DNA of 64,000 bases from Microbacterium sp. zg-Y625 (GCF_030246925.1 NZ_CP126740.1:1922001-1986000); one strand, 5' to 3'; shown: positions 17,728-27,105, counted from the first letter of the stretch. Program-made: numbers and translations. Notes: generated by a model not told the origin, from the letters alone.

Positions 17728-17855
17728 CTTCAGTATACCGCCGGATGCCGGCGCAGACCCTGCCCGTGGGCTACCAGACACCGGAGCACGCGTCAAGGCA
17801 GGGCGGAGCACGACATGCCCGCGTAGCGTCGATCTTGTCAGTTTGAGAGACCCCG

Positions 17856-17900
17856 GTTGAGGCGTTGATGTTCGGGTCATCAGCGCCTCCCGGCCTCAAC
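17856..17900. other. Structured intergenic element with two competing hairpins
   Basis: Between the copZ promoter and the fadD terminator. Hairpin A pairs GAGGCGTTGATG (17859-17870) with CATCAGCGCCTC (17878-17889), one wobble. Hairpin B pairs GTTGAGGC (17856-17863) with GCCTCAAC (17893-17900). They share bases and cannot both form. The 290-bp gap 17687-17976 holds no credible gene; it contains the CsoR operator, this element and the terminator at 17905-17935. Confidence 0.5.
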
Positions 17901-17904
17901 TGCA

Positions 17905-17935
17905 GGCCCCGGCGGGAGGGCATCCCGCCGGGGCC
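17905..17935 (-). terminator. Terminator hairpin downstream of the acyl-CoA ligase gene
   Basis: Perfect 13-bp stem GGCCCCGGCGGGA / TCCCGCCGGGGCC with a five-base loop, 42 bp after the stop of the leftward fadD-like gene. Very stable; no T run. Confidence 0.75.
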
Positions 17936-17976
17936 ATAAACCTTCCCCGCTGCACAGACGGCCGCGACCAGGCGCC

Positions 17977-19674
17977 TCACCCGGCGAGCATCTGCTCCCG
18001 GACTTCGCGACGCAGCACCTTGCCGATGAGCGACCGCGGCAGGTCGTCCATCTGCACGATGCGCTTGGGCACCTTGTACGCGGCCAACCGGGTGCGGCAG
18101 TAGTCGCGCAGGCCCTCCACATCGAGGCTCGCATCGGCGCGCAGCACCACGGCCGCGGCGACGTCTTCGCCGCCGCGGGGGCGCGGCATGGCGACCACGG
18201 CAGCACTCTCGACGTCCGGATGCGACTGCAGTGTGTCCTCGACTTCGGTGGGCGACACGTTGAAGCCGCCGGTGATGATGAGCTCTTTGAGCCGGTCCAC
18301 GATCGTCACGAAGCCGTCGGCCGATACCGACGCGATGTCGCCGGTGCGCAGCCAGCCGCCATCGATCAAGGCAGCGGCAGTCTCGTCCGGACGTGCCCAG
18401 TACCCCTGGAACACCTGAGGACCGCGCACGAGCAGCTCACCGGACTCCCCCAGCGGCCGGTCCGTTGATGGGTCGTCCGGGTCGACGACCCGCATCTCGG
18501 TGCTGGGGAACGGCACCCCCACGGTGCCCGGTCGCCTGCTGTGGCCCATGGGGTTGCCCAGGGCGACGGGAGACGATTCCGTCATTCCGTACCCCTCGAC
18601 GAGAAGGCCGCCGGTGACCTCTTCCCAGCGGCTGACCGTCGTCACCGGCAGGCTCATCGCCCCCGAGATCGAGAAGCGCACCGTGGACAGGTCGATCTTG
18701 CCGCGCTCTGCGGCGCGCGACAGCTGGTCGTAGATCGGCGGCACAGCCGGAAGGAAGGTCGGCGGGCTCTTGCGCGCGGCATCCGTCATGAGCCCGACGT
18801 CGACCTTCGGGAAGAGCACCACCTTCGCCCCGATGCTCATGGCGAAGGTGAGGCACAGGGTCATGCCGTATGCGTGGAACAGCGGCAGCACCCCGTAGAA
18901 CGTCTCCTCGCCGTCCACGAGGCCCGGTACCCAGGCGCGCCCCTGCATGGCGTTCGCGCGCAGGTTGGCGTGGGTGAGAATCGCGCCCTTCGGGGTGCCC
19001 GTGGTGCCGCTGGTGTATTGCAGCACCGCGATGTCATCGATCTCCGGGCCCGGGACGCGCGACGAGACGCGTCGGTGGTCCAGCAGCTGATCCCAGCGGT
19101 AGGGGTTGCGCAGCTTCGGCGTGGTCGTCATCTGGGCGCGCGACGCGCGCGCCTTGGGGATCGGCAGCGCCAGCGCCAGCCGCTTGGCCAGGGGCAGCGC
19201 GGTGGTCATGTCGACGCTCACGATGCGTCCCGGGCGCACATCGCTCGGGAACTCCGCGACGGTGTCGACGACCTTGTCCCAGACGATGGCGACGGAGGCG
19301 CCGTGGTCCTCGAACTGATGCCGCAGCTCGCGAGCGGTGTAGAGCGGATTGTGCTCGACCACGATCGCCCCCAGGCGCAGCGCGGCGTAGAACGCCACGA
19401 CGTGCTGCGGGCAGTTGGGCAGCACCAGCGCCACCCTGTCGCCCTTCTTCACACCCAGCCGCCGCAGCCCCTCGGCGGCCCGCTGGATCTGCTCCCCCAA
19501 CTGCCCGTACGTCGTCACCGCACCGAAGAACTCCAGGGCCGGGCGCCGCGCGTGGGTCTTCACGCTGGCCTCGATCATGCGCGTGAGCGTCTGCGTCGGT
19601 TCATCGATGTCAGCGGGGACGCCCGGAGCGTAGGCGGCGAGCCAGGGGCGGGATTCGAAGGGGTTGGACGACAT
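17977..19674 (-). CDS. Long-chain acyl-CoA synthetase (FadD-like)
   Basis: ANL-superfamily enzyme of 565 residues that adenylates a fatty acid and transfers it to CoA. The ATP loop YTSGTTGTPKG, the acyl-binding GYGMTESSPVALG and the hinge/lysine region DRLKELIITGGFNVSP are present, as is the C-terminal GKVLRRE lysine. Length is typical of FadD. ATG 19674 is chosen since GGAG precedes it; an ATG six codons upstream (19692) has no site. It is a single gene with its own terminator. Chain length is not predictable. Confidence 0.92.
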   Translation of the reverse strand: MSSNPFESRPWLAAYAPGVPADIDEPTQTLTRMIEASVKTHARRPALEFFGAVTTYGQLGEQIQRAAEGLRRLGVKKGDRVALVLPNCPQHVVAFYAALRLGAIVVEHNPLYTARELRHQFEDHGASVAIVWDKVVDTVAEFPSDVRPGRIVSVDMTTALPLAKRLALALPIPKARASRAQMTTTPKLRNPYRWDQLLDHRRVSSRVPGPEIDDIAVLQYTSGTTGTPKGAILTHANLRANAMQGRAWVPGLVDGEETFYGVLPLFHAYGMTLCLTFAMSIGAKVVLFPKVDVGLMTDAARKSPPTFLPAVPPIYDQLSRAAERGKIDLSTVRFSISGAMSLPVTTVSRWEEVTGGLLVEGYGMTESSPVALGNPMGHSRRPGTVGVPFPSTEMRVVDPDDPSTDRPLGESGELLVRGPQVFQGYWARPDETAAALIDGGWLRTGDIASVSADGFVTIVDRLKELIITGGFNVSPTEVEDTLQSHPDVESAAVVAMPRPRGGEDVAAAVVLRADASLDVEGLRDYCRTRLAAYKVPKRIVQMDDLPRSLIGKVLRREVREQMLAG

Positions 19675-19849
19675 GACTCCATTTTTGCCCATCGCCGCTG
19701 AGCGTCTCGTCCGTGGACCCCGAGGTTGACAGGCGCGCCCGCCCGTGCGATTGCACTAATCGCCGGATCCCGCAAGGCCCTTAGCCGGGTCGGCGAGGCC
19801 GCGTAGGAAAGGGGGGTGCCGGAGAACTCCCGGCCTGAAAGGGGCAACC

Positions 19850-20569
19850 ATGTCACAGAGTTATGGGTCGGGTATCCCGGCCACGACGAGTGCCGCCGAC
19901 AGCGGCGCATCAGGCAAGGTCGACACCGCGAAGGCGGAGGCGAGCGACCTGAAGGACACGACTGTCTCGAAGGCGACGGACGTCGCGAGCACGGTCAAGG
20001 GTGAAGCATCCAGCGTCCTGGGTGAGGCCGGAACGCAGGCCAAGCAGCTGTACGCGCAGACCCAGCGCGAACTGAAGGAGCAGGCGAGCGCTCAGCAGCA
20101 GCGCCTCGCGTCGGGGCTGCGGTCCGTCGGCTCTGAACTTGAGTCGATGTCGGCCAACGGAGACCAGCAGGGCGTCGCAGCCGACCTGGTGCGCCAGGCA
20201 GCCACCCGCATCTCGGGCGCCGCATCGTGGCTCGGTGACCGCGACCCGGGCTCGGTCCTCAACGAGGTGAAGAGCTACGCGCGACGCAAGCCCGGCATGT
20301 TCATCGCCGGCGCAGCGATCGCCGGAGTGGTGGTCGGCCGCCTCACGCGCGCCCTCGCCGCGAACGCCTCGGACGACAAGGCCGCGCAGGCTTCGATGCC
20401 CGCGGTCCCCGCAACGCCCGCGCCCGTGGTCGTGAACACAACCACGCCCGTGCCTCCGGCCCCCGTCGCCGCACCGGTGGACACGCCGCTGTACGAGCAG
20501 TCCACGGCGACGCACGCGCCCGGGCTGGCCGGGGAAGGTGGGCAGGATGTCCGACGCGACACCATCTGA
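19850..20569 (+). CDS. Coiled, Ala/Ser-rich envelope-associated protein (first gene of stress-like unit)
   Basis: A 239-residue protein with a long hydrophilic, Lys/Ala/Ser-rich amphipathic N-terminal region (residues 20-115, LEA/apolipoprotein-like heptads), one membrane segment at ~145-160 (MFIAGAAIAGVVVGRLTRAL) and a Pro/Val/Ala-rich low-complexity tail. No named domain recognised with certainty. AAAGGGG precedes the ATG at 19850. Its 3' end overlaps the start of the next gene by 23 bases, and the three genes 19850-21532 form one unit of small membrane-linked proteins. Confidence 0.85.
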   Translation: MSQSYGSGIPATTSAADSGASGKVDTAKAEASDLKDTTVSKATDVASTVKGEASSVLGEAGTQAKQLYAQTQRELKEQASAQQQRLASGLRSVGSELESMSANGDQQGVAADLVRQAATRISGAASWLGDRDPGSVLNEVKSYARRKPGMFIAGAAIAGVVVGRLTRALAANASDDKAAQASMPAVPATPAPVVVNTTTPVPPAPVAAPVDTPLYEQSTATHAPGLAGEGGQDVRRDTI

Positions 20570-20960
20570 GCAGAAAGCGGCGACCACGTCCCTCGGCGAC
20601 CTGCTCGGGGAGGTCACCCGCGACATCTCGACGCTGATGCGTCAGGAGGTCGCCCTGGCCAAGGCGGAGCTCAAGGAGTCCGCCACCCGCTCCGCCAAGG
20701 GAGCGGGCCTGCTGGGCGGCGCCGGCTACGCGGCACTGATGGCGGTGTTCTTCCTCTCGTTCGCTCTCTGGTGGGCGTTGGGAACGCTGGTGGGCGGCGG
20801 CTGGTCCGGCGTCGTCGTGGCCGTGCTGTGGGGCGTCATCGCGGCGATCCTCTTCGTGGTCGGCCGCAACAAGATGAAGGAAGTCGAGGGCGCTCCCCAG
20901 ACCGTGGAGACCCTCAAGGAGATCCCCGAAACGCTGAAGAGGAATGAGGAGAACCGATGA
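20547..20960 (+). CDS. Phage-holin-like superfamily III protein (YqjE/DUF1469)
   Basis: A 137-residue cytoplasmic-membrane protein with an amphipathic N-terminal region (LGDLLGEVTRDISTLMRQEV), two membrane helices (~residues 55-80 and 85-108) and a charged tail. This family (PF07332) is named for holin likeness but in actinobacteria is a chromosomal membrane protein of unknown role; nothing else here is phage-like. The start overlaps the previous gene, and the stop overlaps the DUF3618 start by four bases (ATGA). Confidence 0.88.
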   Translation: MSDATPSEQKAATTSLGDLLGEVTRDISTLMRQEVALAKAELKESATRSAKGAGLLGGAGYAALMAVFFLSFALWWALGTLVGGGWSGVVVAVLWGVIAAILFVVGRNKMKEVEGAPQTVETLKEIPETLKRNEENR

Positions 20961-21532
20961 GTGATTCCCCGGATCAGATCCGCGCCGACATCGAGCGGAC
21001 CCGTGAGGAGCTCGGCGGCGACGTCGACGCGCTGGCCGACAAGGTGACGCCGTCGAAGATCGTCGACCGCCAGAAGGACAAGGTGCGCAGCGCCGTCGGA
21101 TCGGTGCGCGAGCGCATCATGGGAGCAGCCGACGATGCGGGCTCCGCGGTGTCGGGCGCCGGCTCGTCGGCACTCGGCCAGGTCGGCGACGCCAAGGACC
21201 GCTTCGTGGCCAAGGCGGAGGGCAACCCCCTCGCCGTCGGCCTCATCGCGTTCGGGGCCGGCCTGCTCGCTGCGTCGCTCGTCCCGGCGTCATCTCGCGA
21301 GAAGCAGATGGCCTCCGATGTGAAGGATGCCGCCCAGCCGCTCATGGACGAGGCGGGCAACGTCGCGAAGGAGATGGGCGAGCACCTCAAGGAGCCCGCT
21401 CAGGAGGCGGCCACCGCGGTGAAGGATGCCGCGAGCGAGTCGGTCGAGACCGTCAAGGCCGAGACGCAGTCAGCGGCATCGGACGTCAAGGACCAGGCGC
21501 AGCACAGCCGGGAGAACGTCTCCGGCAGCTGA
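20957..21532 (+). CDS. DUF3618 domain protein
   Basis: A 191-residue protein. The N-terminal [20 protein letters not shown] is the DUF3618 (PF12277) signature; a membrane segment follows at ~residues 92-112 ([17 protein letters not shown]), then a long Lys/Ala/Glu/Val repeat-rich amphipathic tail resembling LEA proteins. DUF3618 and holin-like genes occur together in many actinobacteria, suggesting a shared envelope task that is still unknown. Translation is coupled to the upstream gene, and a terminator follows. Confidence 0.9.
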   Translation: MSDSPDQIRADIERTREELGGDVDALADKVTPSKIVDRQKDKVRSAVGSVRERIMGAADDAGSAVSGAGSSALGQVGDAKDRFVAKAEGNPLAVGLIAFGAGLLAASLVPASSREKQMASDVKDAAQPLMDEAGNVAKEMGEHLKEPAQEAATAVKDAASESVETVKAETQSAASDVKDQAQHSRENVSGS

Positions 21533-21545
21533 GCCGACAGGTGAG

Positions 21546-21578
21546 AGGGCGGGGGTCGCGTTGCGGGCCCCGCCCTTT
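21546..21578 (+). terminator. Terminator after the DUF3618 gene
   Basis: Nine-bp stem AGGGCGGGG / CCCCGCCCT with a 13-base loop, followed by TT; ends the 19850-21532 unit. Confidence 0.7.
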
Positions 21579-21705
21579 CGCTGTCCGGATGTGGATGGGT
21601 TATACGTCACGGTCCGGATGCGCGCAATCCCGTTACGGCGTCGCTGGGCTCGGTCTTACGGTTCCCGCAGCACTGGCCCGCCTGCCAGCGCGGGAAGGAG
21701 ACGTC

Positions 21706-23451
21706 GTGTCCCAGACCGTCCGCCGCCAGGACACGCTCCCACCCCGGCAGGCCGCCCTGCTCGTGCGCACCCGCGTCGAGCAGAAGGGAAACCTGCTGGT
21801 GCGGTGGATCACCTCCACCGACCACAAGACCATCGGGTACATGTACCTGATCGCGTCGGTGCTGTTCTTCCTGCTGGGCGGGGTGATGGCACTGATCATC
21901 CGCGCGGAGCTGTTCGAGCCCGGCATGCAGATCGTGCCGACCCGGGAACAGTACAACCAGCTGTTCACGATGCACGGCACCATCATGCTGCTGATGTTCG
22001 CGACGCCCCTGTTCGCCGGCTTCGCCAACGCGATCATGCCGTTGCAGATCGGCGCTCCCGACGTCGCCTTTCCCCGGCTGAACGCCTTCTCGTTCTGGCT
22101 CTTCCTCTTCGGCTCGCTGATCGCACTGTCGGGCTTTCTCACCCCGCAGGGTGCGGCATCGTTCGGCTGGACGGCGTATCAGCCCCTGGCGAGCGACACC
22201 TTCACGCCCGGCGTGGGCGGCAACCTGTGGATGCTGGGCCTGGGCATGAGCGGCTTCGGCACCATCCTGGGAGCGGTGAACTTCGTGACGACCGTGATCA
22301 CGATGCGCGCCCCGGGTATGACGATGTGGCGCATGCCGATCTTCACCTGGAACACGCTCATCACGAGCATCCTGATCCTTCTCGCGTTCCCGGTGCTGGC
22401 GGCAGCCCTGTTCGCGGCGGCGTCGGACCGTGTGCTCGGGTCGCACATCTTCGATCCGCAGAACGGTGGGGTGCTGCTGTGGCAGCACTTGTTCTGGTTC
22501 TTCGGTCACCCCGAGGTGTACATCATCGCGTTGCCGTTCTTCGGCATCGTGTCGGAGATCTTCCCGGTGTTCAGCCGCAAGCCGATCTTCGGGTACAAGA
22601 CCCTGGTGTACGCCACGATCGCGATCGCCGCGCTGTCGGTGGCGGTGTGGGCGCACCACATGTACGTCACCGGTGCGGTGCTGCTGCCGTTCTTCGCGTT
22701 GATGACGATGCTGATCGCGGTGCCGACAGGGGTGAAGATCTTCAACTGGATCGGCACCATGTGGCGAGGGTCATTGACGTTCGAGACGCCGATGGTGTTC
22801 GCTCTGGGGTTCCTGGTGTCGTTCGTCTTCGGTGGTCTGACCGGTGTGATCCTGGCGTCGCCGCCGCTGGACTTCCACCTCTCTGACTCGTACTTCGTGG
22901 TCGCGCACTTCCACTACGTGGTGTTCGGCACGGTCGTGTTCGCGATGTTCGCCGGGTTCTACTTCTGGTGGCCGAAGTGGACCGGCCGCATGCTCAACGA
23001 GCGCCTCGGCTACGTGCACTTCTGGATGCTCTTCATCGGCTTCCACCTCACCTTCCTCGTGCAGCACTGGCTCGGCGTCGACGGCATGCCGCGACGGTAC
23101 GCGGAGTACTCCGCCTCCGATGAATGGACCTGGGAGAACCAGATCTCCACGGTGGGTGCCATGCTCCTCGGCGCTTCGATGATCCCGTTCCTGTTCAACG
23201 TGTGGATCACCGCGCGCAAGGCGCCGAAGGTGACGGTCAACGACCCGTGGGGTTACGGGGGTTCGCTGGAGTGGGCCACCAGCTGCCCGCCGCCGCGGCA
23301 CAACTTCACCTCGATCCCGCGCATCCGCAGCGAGCGCCCGGCGTTCGACGTCAACCACCCCGAGGCCGGCGTGCCGGTCGGCGTGGGACCCGCGCGCGAT
23401 GCGCCCGACGCACCGGTGGAAGAGGCCGACGGTGAGGTGACACGGGAGTGA
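21706..23451 (+). CDS. ctaD: Cytochrome c oxidase subunit I
   Basis: Catalytic subunit (581 aa) of the aa3 oxidase in the cytoplasmic membrane, reducing oxygen and pumping protons. Twelve helices are evident. Low-spin heme His is in [10 protein letters not shown], the CuB His and cross-linked Tyr in [11 protein letters not shown], the CuB His pair in [10 protein letters not shown], and the heme His pair in [14 protein letters not shown] 21706 is chosen since GGGAAGGAG ends five bases before it. The other oxidase subunits (ctaC, ctaE, ctaF) are not adjacent, so this is probably a separate, perhaps second, copy. Confidence 0.96.
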   Translation: MSQTVRRQDTLPPRQAALLVRTRVEQKGNLLVRWITSTDHKTIGYMYLIASVLFFLLGGVMALIIRAELFEPGMQIVPTREQYNQLFTMHGTIMLLMFATPLFAGFANAIMPLQIGAPDVAFPRLNAFSFWLFLFGSLIALSGFLTPQGAASFGWTAYQPLASDTFTPGVGGNLWMLGLGMSGFGTILGAVNFVTTVITMRAPGMTMWRMPIFTWNTLITSILILLAFPVLAAALFAAASDRVLGSHIFDPQNGGVLLWQHLFWFFGHPEVYIIALPFFGIVSEIFPVFSRKPIFGYKTLVYATIAIAALSVAVWAHHMYVTGAVLLPFFALMTMLIAVPTGVKIFNWIGTMWRGSLTFETPMVFALGFLVSFVFGGLTGVILASPPLDFHLSDSYFVVAHFHYVVFGTVVFAMFAGFYFWWPKWTGRMLNERLGYVHFWMLFIGFHLTFLVQHWLGVDGMPRRYAEYSASDEWTWENQISTVGAMLLGASMIPFLFNVWITARKAPKVTVNDPWGYGGSLEWATSCPPPRHNFTSIPRIRSERPAFDVNHPEAGVPVGVGPARDAPDAPVEEADGEVTRE

Positions 23452-23475
23452 CCGGACGGCTTCTAGACTCGTCGC

Positions 23476-24177
23476 GTGCAGGCAGCCCGATACGTCAGTG
23501 ACACCGCCAGAGCGAACTGGAGCTCACTGCTCTCCGCGATCGTGGGCGTCGCCCTCGCCCTCGGGGTGGCAGCGGTCAAGGGCGACCTGGGCCGCATCGA
23601 TCCGCTGACCGTCGGGGTCGAGATCTACCTGTTCGCATGGCCGTCCTTCGGGGCGATCTACCTCGTCTGGACGCACGCCGCCTACAGCGGTGACGGCGTC
23701 GCCGCGCGCGCACGCCGCGAGCGCGAGCTGCAGCGACGCTGGTGGTGGTCGCTGATCGGCTACGGGGGCGCGTCCAGCTGGACGCTCACCGCCGCGCTGG
23801 GCGCCGTGGTGGTGACGGTGCTCGTCGCCCAGACGCCGGCCTACCGCGGCGAGGTGCTCTACGTCACCCTGGGCCTGCTGTGCGTGGCATGCTCCTGGGC
23901 CCTGATGGTGTACTCGTTCGCGCTGCAGTACCTTCGCCTGCAGGCCGGCGCCGACGACGGCGAGCACATCGGATTCGAGGTGCCCGGCCCACCACGGTTC
24001 GGCGACTATCTCAACCTGACCATCCTGCTGTCGACCATGGCGGCGACGGTGTCCGCGGCGATCCGCACGCGGGAAGCCTGGGCGGTGGTGCGCACGAACG
24101 TGCTGTTCGCCTTCACGTTCAACTCCGTCATCGTGGCAATGGTCGTCTCGCTGCTGCTCGGAGGCCTTGCCGGCTGA
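23476..24177 (+). CDS. DUF1345 membrane protein
   Basis: A 233-residue polytopic membrane protein with about five to six helices and the DUF1345 pattern near the C terminus (FGDYLNLTILLSTMAA, then NVLFAFTFNSVIVAMVV). Function of the family is unknown. A TAGACT box (23464-23469) ends six bases before the GTG start, suggesting a leaderless transcript independent of ctaD. It converges on the glutaminase gene with 21 bp between stops. Confidence 0.85.
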   Translation: MQAARYVSDTARANWSSLLSAIVGVALALGVAAVKGDLGRIDPLTVGVEIYLFAWPSFGAIYLVWTHAAYSGDGVAARARRERELQRRWWWSLIGYGGASSWTLTAALGAVVVTVLVAQTPAYRGEVLYVTLGLLCVACSWALMVYSFALQYLRLQAGADDGEHIGFEVPGPPRFGDYLNLTILLSTMAATVSAAIRTREAWAVVRTNVLFAFTFNSVIVAMVVSLLLGGLAG

Positions 24178-24198
24178 GGCGGCGAAGCAGCTCGGCGC

Positions 24199-25140
24199 TC
24201 AGTGATGCGAGGCACGCCCGAACACGTGCAGGTCGAGGTCGGCACTCATGCGTTCGGCAGCCAGGGCGCCGCGCACGCTGGTGCCCTGCTCGTCCAGGGG
24301 TGGGCTGATCACTGCGGCGCCGAGCACCCCCGGTGCCGACAGCACGATGGCCCCGGACACGCTGGACTTGGCCGGAACGCCGACCCGACGCATCCAGCGC
24401 CCCGAGCCGTCGTAGACGCCGCATGTCGCCATCACCGACACGACGTCGCGCGCGACCTCGCGCGGGACCACACGTTCGCCGGTGAGGGGGTTCACTCCCC
24501 CGCAGGCGAGGGTTGCGCCCATCACCGCGAGGGTGCGGGCATCCACCAGCACGGCGCAGGCGCGGGCGTACACCGCCACGGCGTCGTCGGCGCTGGCCTG
24601 CAGCGTGCCCTCGGCGCGCATGAGGTGCGCCAGCGCGTGGTTGCGATCACCGAGCAGGTGCTCGTTGTGGGCGACGTCCTCGTCGACCTCGAGCGGCTTG
24701 CCCGCGAACGCCGACAGCCCGCGGAGAATGCGCTCGTCGCGGTCGGCAGCGGTGTCGCCGTCGACCAGCGACGCCGTCAGCAGGGCGCCCGCGTTGACCA
24801 TCGGGTTCGGCGGGCGGCCGGTTCCGCTTTCGAGCTTGATCGCGTCGAAGGCCTCTCCCGTCGGCTCGATGCCGATGCGGTCGAGCGCGTCGCCGCCGGT
24901 GTCGCAGAGGGCGAGCGCGAAGAGGAACGGTTTGACGGCGGACTGCACACTGAAGGGCACGTCGGCCTGCGTGCTCGCACGGACCGTGCCGTCGGCGAGC
25001 GCGAGCGCGATGGCGCAGAGGTCCGGATCCGCCTCGGCGAGCTCGGGGATGCTGTCGTTCACCTGGCCGTCGTCGTGCTGCAGCAGGTCTTCGCGCAGCG
25101 CATCGAGGTCGTAGGTGCGGGGGTCGCGGGGTCCGCTCAT
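24199..25140 (-). CDS. glsA: Glutaminase A
   Basis: Serine-dependent beta-lactamase-like glutaminase (313 aa) releasing ammonia and glutamate from glutamine. The catalytic Ser67-x-x-Lys70 lies in FSVQSAVKPF; PPNPMVNAGA and GVPAKSSVSGA are family blocks. Length is normal. GGGAGG eight bases before the ATG supports the start. An amino acid permease is transcribed divergently 134 bp away; in enteric bacteria glutaminase plus an antiporter gives acid resistance, so a similar link is possible but unproven. Confidence 0.94.
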   Translation of the reverse strand: MSGPRDPRTYDLDALREDLLQHDDGQVNDSIPELAEADPDLCAIALALADGTVRASTQADVPFSVQSAVKPFLFALALCDTGGDALDRIGIEPTGEAFDAIKLESGTGRPPNPMVNAGALLTASLVDGDTAADRDERILRGLSAFAGKPLEVDEDVAHNEHLLGDRNHALAHLMRAEGTLQASADDAVAVYARACAVLVDARTLAVMGATLACGGVNPLTGERVVPREVARDVVSVMATCGVYDGSGRWMRRVGVPAKSSVSGAIVLSAPGVLGAAVISPPLDEQGTSVRGALAAERMSADLDLHVFGRASHH

Positions 25141-25274
25141 CGTCCCAGCCTCCCATGAAGCCCGCCCTCGCCGCCGGGCAGCGCAACTCGACCCAGGCGG
25201 CCGACAGGATAAGACACATGCGGCGTCTGCAATAGGGATTTGCGCAGTTTGCGTTCCGGCAGTGAAGTGGTGCG

Positions 25275-26621
25275 ATGAGCAGAGAAATCGCAGCGATCAC
25301 GCCCACGGCGCCGATCGGGTTGAAACGAGCGGTGGGCACGCCCCTGCTCTTCGCGTTCATCGTCGGCGACACGCTCGGTGCCGGCATCTACACGCTCGTC
25401 GGCTCGATGGCCGCGGACGTGGGTGGCGTCATCTGGCTGCCGCTGCTGCTCGCGCTCGTCGTCGCCCTGCTCACCGCGGGCACGTATGCGGAGCTGATCA
25501 CGAAGTACCCGCATGCGGGCGGCGCAGCCCGGTACATCGACCGCGCGTTCGGCAAACCCTATGTGTCGTTCCTCGTCGGGTTCCTGATGATGGCATCGGG
25601 AATCACGACCGCGGCCGCCCTGGCGAACGCCTTCGCCGGCGACTACCTCAGTGCTCTCATCGACGTGCCGCAGGTCCCCGCGGCGATCGTGTTCATCGCG
25701 GTGCTCACCCTCATCAACCTCAGGGGGGTGCGGGAGTCCCTCGGTGCGAACCTGGTCGCCTCGGTGATCGAGGTGAGCGGCCTGGTCATCGTGATCGTCG
25801 TCTGCGCCATCGTCTTCGGTAACGGCGACGGGGACCCGGCACGCATCTTCGAGTTCGCCCCCGACGTCCCCCCGGTGCAGGGTGCGTTCGCGGCATCCAT
25901 CATCGCTTTCTTCTCGTTCCTCGGCTTCGAGGCTGCGGCGAACATGGCCGAAGAGGTCAAGAATCCGTCGAGGGCCTACCCGCGGGCACTGTTCGGCGCC
26001 ATCATCACCGCCGCCGTGGTCTACCTGCTCATCGCGATCGGCGCGGTGATCGTGCTGCCGCCCGAGGAGCTGGCCACGTCCACCGGCCCCCTCCTCGACG
26101 TCGTCGCCGCCAGCGGTGTCGGCATCCCCGCGTGGCTGTTCGGACTCATCGCGTTGGTGGCGATCGCCAACGGCGCCCTCCTCTTCATGGTGATGGCCAG
26201 TCGCGTCACCTACGGCCTGGCCGAGGCGGGCCTGCTGCCGCACGCGTTCGCCCGCGTGCTGCCCAACCGCCGCACGCCGTGGGTGTCGATCCTCGTGGTC
26301 GCCGGCATCACCATGGCCCTCACCCTGGTGGGAGACGTCTCCACCCTGGCCGAGACGACGGTGCTGCTGCTTCTGCTGGTGTTCCTCTCAGCCAATGTCA
26401 GCGTGCTGGCACTGAAGAAGGACAAGGTCGACCACCGTCACTTCTCGGTGCCGCGGTTCATCCCCGTTCTCGGGATCCTGGCGTGCCTCGTGCTGCTGGC
26501 GCAGCAGTCGTGGACGGTCTGGCTGGGGTCGCTGGCTTACGTCGCGGTGGGCTCGGTGCTCTTCTTCGTCGCCCGCTACGGCCGCAAGCGCGGCGACAGG
26601 AAGCTCGAGGCGCGCGCCTGA
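25275..26621 (+). CDS. APC-family amino acid permease
   Basis: A 448-residue transporter with about twelve membrane helices. The first helix has the APC substrate motif GDTLGAGIYTLVG and there is the conserved AFFSFLGFEAAANMAEEVKNPS region (here AFFSFLGFEA then MAEEVKNPSRAYPRA). Transported amino acid is not clear. It is divergent from the glutaminase gene, hinting at glutamine/glutamate traffic. ATG 25275 gives the usual short cytoplasmic N terminus. Confidence 0.9.
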   Translation: MSREIAAITPTAPIGLKRAVGTPLLFAFIVGDTLGAGIYTLVGSMAADVGGVIWLPLLLALVVALLTAGTYAELITKYPHAGGAARYIDRAFGKPYVSFLVGFLMMASGITTAAALANAFAGDYLSALIDVPQVPAAIVFIAVLTLINLRGVRESLGANLVASVIEVSGLVIVIVVCAIVFGNGDGDPARIFEFAPDVPPVQGAFAASIIAFFSFLGFEAAANMAEEVKNPSRAYPRALFGAIITAAVVYLLIAIGAVIVLPPEELATSTGPLLDVVAASGVGIPAWLFGLIALVAIANGALLFMVMASRVTYGLAEAGLLPHAFARVLPNRRTPWVSILVVAGITMALTLVGDVSTLAETTVLLLLLVFLSANVSVLALKKDKVDHRHFSVPRFIPVLGILACLVLLAQQSWTVWLGSLAYVAVGSVLFFVARYGRKRGDRKLEARA

Positions 26622-26679
26622 CGCGGCCGTGGGATGAGCCGCCGCGAGGATGTCGGTGCCGGCACGTAGGGTCGACCAC

Positions 26680-27105
26680 GTGGTGAGACGTGATGGCCTG
26701 CCGGGCCCGTGCCACCTCTGCGGCGGCTCCCACGGTGCCCGGGGCGACGGCGGGTGGGTCTGCGCCGACTGCGGATGGCGGTACGGCGACGTGCCCGACC
26801 CCGACCTTCCGCTCCCCCGCATCGACGTCGTGTACTACCTGCGGTTCGACGCACGGGTCAAGATCGGCACGAGCGCCCAGCCGCGCCGACGGCTCGCGGC
26901 GATCTGGCACGACGAGCTGCTCGCATTCGAGCGGGGCGGTCGCGCCGTGGAGCAGCAGCGACACCGCGAGTTCGCCTCCCTGCGCGAGGGTGGCGAGTGG
27001 TTCACCCTCACCGGCCCGCTGACCTCGCATGTGGCGGGGCTCCGCGCCGCCGGAGACCCGTGGGTCCTCTACGCGCGCTGGCTCAGCGCGGCGCTGCGGG
27101 GCTGA
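26680..27105 (+). CDS. Zinc-ribbon plus GIY-YIG-like (T5orf172/Mug113) protein
   Basis: A 141-residue protein with an N-terminal zinc ribbon (CHLCGGSHGARG...CADCGW, two CxxC pairs, residues ~10-36) and a GIY-YIG-like domain: VYYLRFDARVKIGTSAQPRRRLAAI, then EQQRHREFASLREGGEWF (quoted as VYYLRFDARVKIGTS and QQRHREFASLREGGEWF). This is the T5orf172/Mug113 type, which in full-length nucleases cuts DNA. GTG 26680 is preferred to the ATG at 26650 because TAGGGT (26667-26672) lies seven bases before it, in the leaderless pattern. Role unknown; it could be a DNA-binding or repair factor. Confidence 0.8.
   Translation: MVRRDGLPGPCHLCGGSHGARGDGGWVCADCGWRYGDVPDPDLPLPRIDVVYYLRFDARVKIGTSAQPRRRLAAIWHDELLAFERGGRAVEQQRHREFASLREGGEWFTLTGPLTSHVAGLRAAGDPWVLYARWLSAALRG

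Noticed and set aside
17820..17900. Sequence TTGTCAGTTTGAGAGACCCC looks like an insertion-sequence end
   Set aside because: No transposase fragment and no matching opposite end are present; the bases are better explained by local hairpins.
20547..20960. Phage holin
   Set aside because: The family name is misleading; no phage genes are nearby and the gene is coupled to two chromosomal membrane protein genes.
26650..26680. ATG start ten codons upstream for the zinc-ribbon protein
   Set aside because: That ATG lies upstream of the TAGGGT box, so it would not be in the expected transcript; GTG 26680 fits the spacing.
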